Notes under the pieces: model-generated
What the model saw: the letters and a program-made list of their open reading frames with translations, nothing else
The model's database searches: none
Told to the model about the DNA's origin: nothing
Position numbers and translations under genes: made by a program
From: Pseudomonadota bacterium
GTDB lineage: Bacteria; Pseudomonadota; Alphaproteobacteria; Sphingomonadales; Sphingomonadaceae
Reading direction: 5' to 3'
DNA length: 6,641 nt
NCBI GenBank assembly: GCA_023390415.1
Contig: JAEWCW010000141.1
Coordinates: forward strand, 1-6,641
In this document: in pieces, positions 1 to 6,641 of the stretch
Position numbering within the stretch: position 1 is the first letter of the stretch
Layout of the letters: every line of letters starts with the position of its first letter

Positions 1-529
<529 letters not shown>

Positions 530-570
530 GTTCTGTGTTCCTCTCTAGAAATTGAAAACGGGAAACCGGT

Positions 571-867
571 TCAGGCGGCGCCGCCGGTGATGCCGAGGAT
601 GTCGCTCTCCTTCATGATCAGGAGATCCTCGCCGTCGAGGCGCACCTCGGTGCCGGACCACTTGCCGAACAGGATGCGGTCGCCGACCTTGACGTCGAGC
701 GGGACCAGCTTGCCGGATTCGTCGCGGGTGCCGGTGCCGACGGCGATCACTTCGCCTTCCTGCGGCTTTTCCTTGGCGGTGTCGGGGATGATGATCCCGC
801 CGGCCGTCTTCTCTTCGGCCTCGACGCGGCGCACGAGCACGCGGTCATGCAGTGGACGGAAGGTCAT
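571..867 (-). CDS. groES: GroES co-chaperonin (10 kDa)
   Basis: Heptameric lid of the GroEL chamber, 98 residues against about 95-97 for the family. It begins MTFRPLHDRVLVRRVE, carries the mobile loop that docks on GroEL at about residues 17-33 (TAGGIIIPDTAKEKPQ), then the EGEVIAVGTG strand, the VKVGDRILFGKWSGTEV segment, and ends with the usual DLLIMKESDILGI. The frame stays open for nearly 300 nt upstream, but the chosen Met is the only start that matches the family, and it is preceded by a purine-rich AGAGGGAAAG Shine-Dalgarno. That upstream open stretch covers the CIRCE operator and promoter and is not coding. groES is the first gene of the groESL operon, and its 5' leader of about 98 nt begins at the operator. 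Confidence 0.98.
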   Translation of the reverse strand: MTFRPLHDRVLVRRVEAEEKTAGGIIIPDTAKEKPQEGEVIAVGTGTRDESGKLVPLDVKVGDRILFGKWSGTEVRLDGEDLLIMKESDILGITGGAA

Positions 868-937
868 AGGCTTTCCCTCTTTTCGAGCCGGCGGCTTGCC
901 CCCCTCAGGTGCGCGCCGCGGCATGGGTTGAAACTTG

Positions 938-964
938 CTAGCACTCACGTCCGGTGAGTGCCAA
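938..964 (-). promoter_or_regulatory. CIRCE operator (HrcA-binding inverted repeat) of groESL
   Basis: On the minus strand the arms read TTGGCACTC and GAGTGCTAG, separated by exactly 9 nt (947-955). The known CIRCE consensus is TTAGCACTC-N9-GAGTGCTAA, so each arm differs at one base and the core GCACTC/GAGTGC is perfect. It lies 70 nt upstream of the groES start and directly downstream of the predicted promoter, so bound HrcA would block transcription initiation. This is the classical arrangement for groESL in many alphaproteobacteria. No hrcA gene is present in the window. Confidence 0.95.
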
Positions 965-971
965 TGCACTC

Positions 972-1000
972 CATCTAGGCGCTGTTCATCCGCGGTCAAG
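972..1000 (-). promoter_or_regulatory. groESL promoter, RpoH-like or sigma70-like
   Basis: Reading the minus strand, CTTGACC lies at 1000-994 and CCTAGATG at 979-972. Taken as sigma70, this is TTGACC, a 16-nt spacer, then TAGATG. Taken as the alphaproteobacterial RpoH (sigma32) form, which I recall as CTTG-N17-CYTATnT, it gives CTTG, exactly 17 nt, then CCTAGAT, with one mismatch. Either reading puts the transcription start near 965, at the edge of the CIRCE operator. Dual positive (RpoH) and negative (HrcA) heat-shock control is therefore plausible but inferred. Confidence 0.7.
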
Positions 1001-1108
1001 GGCTTGGGCTGGGCGAATTTTCGCGTGCAGCGGGCGGCGGCCGAGTCGCCATTTACAGGGCTTCGGGGCTGGGATAGCCCGGGCGAGGACGCACGAAGGG
1101 AAAGAGGC

Positions 1109-2971
1109 ATGGCGGGCAAGGTTTGGCGGCTGCTGGTCGGGATCAAGGACGGGCTCGTCCTCATCCTGATGCTGCTCTTCTTCGGCGGCCTCTACGCCGC
1201 GCTCTCGGCCAGCCCGCATCGGGACAGCGCCCCGGACGGCGCGCTCGTCCTCGATCTCACCGGAGCGATCGTCGAGCAGACCAGCGAAGCCTCGGCCGCG
1301 GCCTTGATCGCCGGCGACGTCGCGCGCGAACATCGCGCCCGCGACCTCATCCACGCGCTCGACCGCGCCGCCGAAGACGACCGGATCAAGGCCGTCGTCC
1401 TCGATCTCGACCTGCTCGTCGGCGGCGGCCAGGCGACCGTCGCCAATGTCGGCGACGCGCTCGATCGCGTGCGCCGCGCCAACAAGCCGGTGCTCGCCTT
1501 CGCCACCGGCTATAGCGACGACAGCTATGCGCTCGCCGCCCATGCCAGCGAAATCTGGCTGGATCCGCTGGGCGCGGTCGTCGTCCAGGGCCGCGGCGGC
1601 TCCAATCTCTATTATGCGGGGCTGCTCGAGCGGCTCGGGATCACCGCCAACGTCTACCGGGTCGGCACCTACAAGTCGGCGGTCGAGCCCTATACGCGGA
1701 GCGACATGTCGCCCGAGGCGCGCGAGGCCACGCAGGGCGTCGCCAATGCGCTCTGGCAGGAGTGGATCCGCGACGTCAGCGCGGCGCGGCCGCGCGCCCA
1801 GATCGCCGCTTATGCAGGCGCCACCCCGGATCGTGTCGCCGCCGCCAACGGCGATGCCGCCCAAGCGGCGCAGCAGGCCGGCCTCGTCGACCGGATCGGC
1901 GACCGCACCGCCTTCGGCCGTCGGGTCGCCGAGATCGTCGGCGCCGGCCGCGACGAGCGCGTGCCGGGAAGCTATCGCGCAGTCACCCTCGCCGCCTGGC
2001 TCGACGACAATCCCCCCTCGCAGCAGCGCGGGCGGATCGGTGTCGTCACCGTCAACGGCGAGATCACCGACATGGGCGACGGCGGCGGGAGCGCCGGCAA
2101 GGTCGCCGAGGATATCGAGCGGGGCCTCCGCGACCATGATCTCGCGGCGCTCGTCGTCCGGGTCGATTCGCCGGGCGGATCGGTGACCGGCTCCGAGCGC
2201 ATCCGCCGCGCCATGCTTGCAGCGCGCGAGCGGCGGATCCCGGTCATCGTCTCGTTCGGCTCGGTCGCGGCGAGCGGGGGCTACTGGATCGCGACTGCGG
2301 GCGACCAGATCTTCGCCGAGCCCTCCACCATCACCGGCTCGATCGGCGTGTTCGGGATCCTGCCGAGCTTCCAGGGGACGCTTGAGCGGATCGGCATCGG
2401 CGCCGACGGAGTCCGCACCACGCCGCTTTCCGGCGAGCCGGACCTGCTCCGCGGCCCCTCGCCCGAGGTCAACCGCCTGCTCCAGATGGGCGTCGAGAAC
2501 ACCTATCGCCGCTTCATCGGAATCGTCAGCCAGGCCCGGCGGCTTCCGCCGCAGCGTGTGAACGAGATCGGCCAGGGCCGGATCTGGGACGGCGGCACCG
2601 CCCGCCAGCTCGGCCTCGTCGACCGCTTCGGCTCCCTCCAGGACGCGATCGCCGAGGCCGGCCGCCGCGCGCAGGTCGATCCGGCCGAGGTCGGCGTGGT
2701 CTGGCTGGAGCGCGAGCCCGGCTTCTGGGAGCGCATGCTCGCCGGAATGGCCGGCACCGACGAAGCGCGCGCCCGCGATGCCTACAGCCGTCTCGCCGAG
2801 CGCCCCGACGCGCTCGTTGCGCGGGCGCTGGGCGACGCCCGGTCCCTGCTCCGCGGCCCCGCCATCCAGGCCCGCTGCCTCGAATGCGCCCCGGCGCTGC
2901 CGCCGGTCACCCTGACCCGCAGGGAAAGCGACTCGATCCTGGCGCGGCTGCTCGCCTTCGTCGGCCTCTAG
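1109..2971 (+). CDS. sppA: Signal peptide peptidase SppA, long (67 kDa) form, peptidase family S49
   Basis: Membrane-anchored serine protease that degrades cleaved signal peptides on the periplasmic side of the inner membrane. The product is 620 residues, matching the duplicated-domain 67K form (E. coli about 618). An N-terminal segment at about 14-34 (GLVLILMLLFFGGLYAALSA) is the membrane anchor. The first S49 domain spans roughly 45-280 and carries the general-base lysine, Lys189, in GTYKSAVEP. The second spans roughly 305-525 and carries the nucleophile Ser389 in GSVAASGGYW, followed by EPSTITGSIGVFG. These correspond to Lys209 and Ser409 of E. coli, so the enzyme should be active. The frame is open 58 codons further upstream across the groESL operator. 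I chose the Met at 1109 because it puts the membrane anchor at the N-terminus and has AAGGGA and AGAGG just upstream. The C-terminal ~90 residues are less conserved and contain a Cys-x-x-Cys pair (590, 593). The gene is divergent from groES and its stop overlaps the convergent gene. Confidence 0.95.
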   Translation: MAGKVWRLLVGIKDGLVLILMLLFFGGLYAALSASPHRDSAPDGALVLDLTGAIVEQTSEASAAALIAGDVAREHRARDLIHALDRAAEDDRIKAVVLDLDLLVGGGQATVANVGDALDRVRRANKPVLAFATGYSDDSYALAAHASEIWLDPLGAVVVQGRGGSNLYYAGLLERLGITANVYRVGTYKSAVEPYTRSDMSPEAREATQGVANALWQEWIRDVSAARPRAQIAAYAGATPDRVAAANGDAAQAAQQAGLVDRIGDRTAFGRRVAEIVGAGRDERVPGSYRAVTLAAWLDDNPPSQQRGRIGVVTVNGEITDMGDGGGSAGKVAEDIERGLRDHDLAALVVRVDSPGGSVTGSERIRRAMLAARERRIPVIVSFGSVAASGGYWIATAGDQIFAEPSTITGSIGVFGILPSFQGTLERIGIGADGVRTTPLSGEPDLLRGPSPEVNRLLQMGVENTYRRFIGIVSQARRLPPQRVNEIGQGRIWDGGTARQLGLVDRFGSLQDAIAEAGRRAQVDPAEVGVVWLEREPGFWERMLAGMAGTDEARARDAYSRLAERPDALVARALGDARSLLRGPAIQARCLECAPALPPVTLTRRESDSILARLLAFVGL

Positions 2972-3954
2972 TCGCCCGCGCGAAGGACCGCCGCCCAGTC
3001 GAGGGGGCCGGTCCTGAAGCGCTGGGCGAGGCGCTCCATCGAGACCCGGTTGCCCTCGCGGAAGAAGCCGAGCAGGCGACGTCCGGCGTCGCTGTCGGCA
3101 TAGCCGGCGCCGGTGAGCCGCACGCGGGTGCGATCCGCGCCGACCGGCTCGAGCTCGAAGACGCTGGTGACGGCCGCATAGGTCTCGAAGTCCGGAAAGC
3201 CCTGCGGCGCGCGGATCGTCCGGAAGACGAGCAGCCGCTCCGGAACGGCAGCGACGATACGCTGGCGGATCGTCGAGGGGTCGCCGGGCCGCGCGGTCGG
3301 CGTGTAGCTGGTCTCGATCACGTCCGCTTCCGGAGTCCAGGAGACCGGCACCGCCCAGCTCCGCCAGCCCTCGGCGGTCGAGATCGCCCGCCAGACCTCC
3401 GCGACCGGCGCCTCGACCACCGCCTCGTGGACCAGGTCGCTCTTGCCGTCGGCGCGCGGCCGCACCGAGATCGAGACGGCCGGGGCGGCCGCGTAGCGCA
3501 CCGTGCGGTTCATGCTCGGCGCCTGGGGCGAAGCCATCACCGCCTCATAGGCCTCGCCGTCGCGGCGCCAGTGGGTGGAGATGGTGATCCGCCGGCCCTG
3601 CGGGTCGGTATAGGTCTCGTCGCCGAAGTCCAGCCGCCCGCCCTCGCCCGGCCGCATGGTGCCCCGGCTGACCCCACCCGAAGAGTTCCAATAGGTATAG
3701 GTGACGACGTTGGCGGTGCCGTCCCAGCTGTAGAGCGTCTCGCCGCGATAGGGGCGCCCGCCGCCGGTCACCTCGTGGACGTCGCGGACATGCTGGCCGC
3801 CATAGGCGCTCTCGAAGCAGTGGCGGTCGGTCTCGCCATTCTCGAACCGCCCCTCCCAGCAGCGTCCGATCAGGAAGGCGAGCGGCTCGAGGCCCCGGCG
3901 CAAGGCGGGAGGCTGGTCGGCGGCGGCGGCCAAAGCGGCGATCAGGGTCAGCAT
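2968..3954 (-). CDS. Probably exported two-domain protein: N-terminal uncharacterised beta-rich domain plus C-terminal SRPBCC (START/AHSA1-like) domain
   Basis: The product is 328 residues. The first ~13 (MLTLIAALAAAADQ) look like a short signal sequence with an Ala-rich cleavage site, although it lacks the usual basic n-region. Residues ~22-155 form a region rich in Trp, Tyr and Gly (FLIGRCWEGRF, then YSWDGTANVVTYTYWN and ISTHWRRDGE) that resembles small lipocalin-like beta-barrels found in sphingomonad hypothetical proteins; I cannot name its family. Residues ~172-313 fit the SRPBCC ligand-binding fold used by AHSA1 and polyketide-cyclase-like proteins: an opening strand with EAPVAEVWRAISTAEGWRSW, central strands, FELEPVGADRTRVRLTGAGY, and a closing long helix GRRLLGFFREGNRVSMERLAQRF. 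The ligand is unknown. The start is fixed by GGAGAAGG at 3959-3966 and by the 1-nt TAATG overlap with tetR, which implies translational coupling. It is therefore probably controlled with, or by, that regulator. The stop overlaps that of sppA. Confidence 0.85.
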   Translation of the reverse strand: MLTLIAALAAAADQPPALRRGLEPLAFLIGRCWEGRFENGETDRHCFESAYGGQHVRDVHEVTGGGRPYRGETLYSWDGTANVVTYTYWNSSGGVSRGTMRPGEGGRLDFGDETYTDPQGRRITISTHWRRDGEAYEAVMASPQAPSMNRTVRYAAAPAVSISVRPRADGKSDLVHEAVVEAPVAEVWRAISTAEGWRSWAVPVSWTPEADVIETSYTPTARPGDPSTIRQRIVAAVPERLLVFRTIRAPQGFPDFETYAAVTSVFELEPVGADRTRVRLTGAGYADSDAGRRLLGFFREGNRVSMERLAQRFRTGPLDWAAVLRAGD

Positions 3955-4532
3955 TAGGCCTTCTCCATCACGAGAGAATCGATGTGGCGGCGAAGCTGGG
4001 CGACGGCGCGGTCGAAATAGCCGACGTCGCGATAGGTGCGGGCCTGCATCACCGCCCCTTCCATGACGGTGAGGACGAACTGGGCGACCGCTTCGGCGTC
4101 GTCCACGGCAGCTTCCTCGAGCCAGCCCCGAACCGCTGCGGTCCAGGCGGCGAAATTCTCCGCCATGCGCTCGCGCACCGCCGGATCGGGCTCGTGGATT
4201 TCCAGGGCGAGGCTGCCGATCGGGCAGCCATAGGTGCAGTCGGTCTGGACGATCAGCTCGCGATATTTGGCGAGAAGCGCGAAGACCCGCTCCACCGGAT
4301 CGGCGATGGCGCCGCATGCCGGCTCCAGCAGCATCGGCCAGATACCGTCGCGATAGGTTTCGAGCACGGCGAGAAGCAGATCCTGCTTGCCGGGGAAATA
4401 ATGATAGAGGCTGCCGCTGTTGACCTGGGCGCGGGAGAGGATGTCGGCGATGGAGGTCGAGCCGTAGCCCTTCTCCCAGAACAGCTCCATCGCCGCGCCG
4501 ACGATCCGCTCGCGAGTCTCGCCTCTCCGCAT
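3954..4532 (-). CDS. TetR/AcrR-family transcriptional regulator
   Basis: One-component DNA-binding repressor of 192 residues, typical for the family. The N-terminal domain (residues 5-51) includes the helix-turn-helix at about 25-48, ending in the signature NSGSLYHYFPGKQDLL. The C-terminal ligand-binding domain contains DCTYGCPIGSLALEI near 98-112, a pattern shared by the AcuR/NemR-like branch, with two cysteines (99, 103) that might sense an electrophile or oxidant; that sensing role is a guess. The Met at 4532 is preferred because the helix-turn-helix then begins at the normal distance from the N-terminus, but it has no convincing Shine-Dalgarno. The frame is open upstream into the neighbouring membrane-protein gene, where the translation does not look like TetR. 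A perfect palindrome sits 11 nt upstream, indicating autoregulation. The stop TAA shares its last A with the ATG of the SRPBCC gene, the most likely co-regulated target. Confidence 0.93.
   Translation of the reverse strand: MRRGETRERIVGAAMELFWEKGYGSTSIADILSRAQVNSGSLYHYFPGKQDLLLAVLETYRDGIWPMLLEPACGAIADPVERVFALLAKYRELIVQTDCTYGCPIGSLALEIHEPDPAVRERMAENFAAWTAAVRGWLEEAAVDDAEAVAQFVLTVMEGAVMQARTYRDVGYFDRAVAQLRRHIDSLVMEKA
3959..3966 (-). promoter_or_regulatory. Shine-Dalgarno of the SRPBCC gene, inside the end of tetR
   Basis: GGAGAAGG on the minus strand, with the GGAG core 8 nt before the ATG at 3954. It encodes the last residues of the TetR protein and at the same time fixes the downstream start, supporting the TAATG stop/start overlap as a genuine reinitiation junction. 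Confidence 0.75.
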
Positions 4533-4538
4533 GCGACG

Positions 4539-4567
4539 AGTGTTGATTGAACGTTCAATCAAGTCAA
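4539..4567 (-). promoter_or_regulatory. Candidate tetR promoter, possibly giving a leaderless mRNA
   Basis: On the minus strand TTGACT (4567-4562) is followed by a 17-nt spacer and AACACT (4544-4539). The -35 is strong (5 of 6 to TTGACA) and the -10 is weak (3 of 6 to TATAAT). Seven nucleotides past the -10 is the A of the tetR ATG at 4532, so transcription from here would begin at or next to the start codon. That would explain the missing Shine-Dalgarno. The -35 includes the TGA stop of the upstream gene, and the 20-bp operator fills the spacer. The call is tentative because of the poor -10. Confidence 0.4.
4543..4562. promoter_or_regulatory. Perfect 20-bp palindrome, probable TetR operator
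   Basis: The two half-sites are TTGATTGAAC and GTTCAATCAA, exact reverse complements with no spacer. The symmetry stops at the flanking bases (G at 4542 and G at 4563). The core TTGAACGTTCAA resembles operators reported for other TetR-family repressors such as BetI (from memory). Its place 10 nt before the regulator's start and over the candidate promoter spacer argues for autorepression of tetR and the coupled SRPBCC gene. It stands out as an AT-rich patch in very GC-rich sequence. Confidence 0.88.
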
Positions 4568-5199
4568 GAGCGATATTCCGGAAGCCGCAGCCCCTTGGCG
4601 ATGGCGGCGCCCCTGAGCGCGAAGCCGAGCAAAGCCGCGAACGGTCCGGCGATCGCACCGGGCACGCCGACCAGAAGCAGCCCAACCGTCAGCGCCGCCG
4701 ACAGCGCCGCCGCGGTCACGTACAGCTCCGGCCGCATCAGGATCGAGGGCTCGCCGGCGAGCACGTCGCGGATGATTCCGCCGAGGCAGGCCGTGAGCAC
4801 GCCCATGCCGATCGCGGGGATCGGGGCGACGCCATAGGCGAGGCCCTTGGCCGCGCCGAAGCTCGCATAAGCGGCGAGTCCGACCGCATCGAGCCACAGC
4901 AGGGCCCGCTCCGAGAGCCACCGCCGCGGCGCGAACCAGGCGGCGAGGCCTGCGGCGATGCAGATGAGCAGGATCGCATTCTCGCGAATCCAGAAGACCG
5001 GCGCGCCGATCAGCAGGTCGCGCACCGTGCCCCCGCCGACACCGGTGATCGCGGCAAAGAAGATGAAGGTGACGAGCGTCTGGCGCTTCTCCGCCGCGGC
5101 GAGCGCGCCCGAAAGCGCGAACACCGCGACCCCGGCGAGGTCGAGCGCATCGAGCGCCGGCCCGACGGCTTCCGGGAGGACGGTCGCCGTGTTGGACAT
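4564..5199 (-). CDS. UPF0126 (PF03458-type) multi-pass inner-membrane protein, putative glycine/cation transporter
   Basis: The product is 211 residues and mostly hydrophobic, with about seven predicted membrane spans. It shows the internal duplication of the family. Repeat one (~18-72) has FALSGALAAAEKRQ followed by GVGGGTVRDLLIGAPVFWIR. Repeat two (~104-158) has YASFGAAKGLAYG followed by CLGGIIRDVLAGEPSILMR. The paired GG-x-x-RD-x-L motifs and the PVFW and PSIL turns are diagnostic. The Pfam family is named for glycine transport and is distantly related to TRIC cation channels; the actual substrate here is not determinable. Translation starts at the Met at 5199, behind an AAGGGGGG Shine-Dalgarno (5206-5213). 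It lies 19 nt downstream of lpd and is probably co-transcribed with it. Its stop TGA falls inside the predicted tetR -35 element. Confidence 0.92.
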   Translation of the reverse strand: MSNTATVLPEAVGPALDALDLAGVAVFALSGALAAAEKRQTLVTFIFFAAITGVGGGTVRDLLIGAPVFWIRENAILLICIAAGLAAWFAPRRWLSERALLWLDAVGLAAYASFGAAKGLAYGVAPIPAIGMGVLTACLGGIIRDVLAGEPSILMRPELYVTAAALSAALTVGLLLVGVPGAIAGPFAALLGFALRGAAIAKGLRLPEYRS

Positions 5200-5218
5200 C
5201 GCCGCCCCCCTTTCCCGC

Positions 5219-6512
<1,294 letters not shown>

Positions 6513-6517
<5 letters not shown>

Positions 6518-6641
6518 GCCGATCATCAACCCGCCGCAATCGGCCGTGCTCGGCATGCACCGGCTCGAGGAGCGGCCGGTGGTGCGGAACGGCGAGATCG
6601 TCGCGCGCCCGATGATGTACCTCGCGCTCTCCTACGACCAC
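6513..6641 (+). CDS. odhB: 2-oxoglutarate dehydrogenase E2 (dihydrolipoyl succinyltransferase), 43-codon internal fragment of the catalytic domain
   Basis: The plus-strand frame starting at TCG 6513 reads STPIINPPQSAVLGMH, then a variable LEERPVV segment, and ends RPMMYLALSYDH exactly at the window edge. This is the C-terminal catalytic core of E2o. The INPPQSAVLGMH form separates it from pyruvate dehydrogenase E2, which usually has INPPQ followed by AILAVG. The final His is the active-site base of the conserved DHR-x-x-DG motif. The fragment lacks its lipoyl and subunit-binding domains and everything before STP. It has no start codon of its own because it is cut at the junction with lpd. It is too short to have been listed as a gene by length. 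In related genomes odhB lies immediately upstream of lpd on the same strand; here it is inverted relative to it. Confidence 0.9.

Noticed and set aside
564..571. AACCGGTT palindrome in the groES-groEL gap
   Set aside because: Eight bases with no further symmetry and no known role; not distinguishable from chance.
1052..1078. TTTACA and GATAGC as an sppA promoter on the plus strand
   Set aside because: The spacer is only 15 nt and the -10 is poor. No better pair was found between 965 and 1108, so the sppA promoter is left unassigned.
1066..1080. GGGCT-GGGAT-AGCCC hairpin upstream of sppA
   Set aside because: A 5-bp stem in such GC-rich sequence is expected by chance. There is no U-tract, so it is not a terminator.
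986..2137. Long minus-strand open frame of 383 codons opposite sppA
   Set aside because: It is antisense to a clearly conserved peptidase, has low-complexity Ala/Gly/Asp-rich content and no recognisable domain. Such frames are common in GC-rich DNA.
2884..3957. Plus-strand open frame of 357 codons opposite the SRPBCC gene
   Set aside because: It overlaps the end of sppA and is fully antisense to a gene with a good ribosome binding site and a recognisable domain. Its composition is Arg/Asp/Gly/Pro-rich filler.
6518..6556. Minus-strand ATG at 6556 as the start of a 445-residue lpd
   Set aside because: The first 13 codons are antisense to the E2o INPPQSAVLGMH segment and replace the FAD-binding N-terminus, so this is a chance in-frame extension across the junction.

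Overview
The window is high-GC DNA that reads as an alphaproteobacterial chromosome, most likely a sphingomonad (Sphingomonadales). The basis is the GroEL/GroES sequence, a CIRCE-type heat-shock operator, a long-form SppA with both catalytic residues, and an alphaproteobacterial E2o/E3 pair of the 2-oxoglutarate dehydrogenase complex. The genus call rests on general resemblance, because no database search was possible. Both ends cut into genes, so this may be a short contig.

Layout. Positions 1-867 carry groES and the first 176 codons of groEL on the minus strand. Positions 868-1108 are a divergent control region, with a groESL promoter of RpoH-like form whose predicted start abuts a CIRCE operator. 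Positions 1109-2971 hold sppA on the plus strand, a membrane-anchored S49 signal peptide peptidase. From 6517 down to 2968 runs a tightly packed minus-strand series: lpd (dihydrolipoamide dehydrogenase, lacking its N-terminus), then after 19 nt a UPF0126 membrane protein, then after 31 nt a TetR/AcrR-family regulator, then with a 1-nt stop/start overlap a probably exported two-domain protein ending in an SRPBCC (START/AHSA1-like) domain. The 31-nt gap before tetR lies almost entirely within a perfect 20-bp palindrome that is a very likely TetR operator. sppA and the SRPBCC gene converge and overlap by the four bases CTAG, which give both stop codons.

At the right edge, 6513-6641 on the plus strand encodes an internal piece near the C-terminus of the 2-oxoglutarate dehydrogenase E2 subunit (odhB/sucB). 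The adjoining minus-strand lpd has lost its first ~33 codons, including the FAD-binding glycine motif. odhB and lpd normally lie head-to-tail on one strand. Here they are joined in opposite orientation at about 6509-6518, which looks like an inverted chimera (amplification or assembly artefact) or, less likely, a real inversion.

Functionally the window combines protein folding (GroESL), membrane proteolysis (SppA), central carbon metabolism (E2o/E3) and a small, apparently autoregulated TetR unit. I do not see a previously undescribed system. The points most worth a second look are the inverted junction and the compact tetR promoter/operator.
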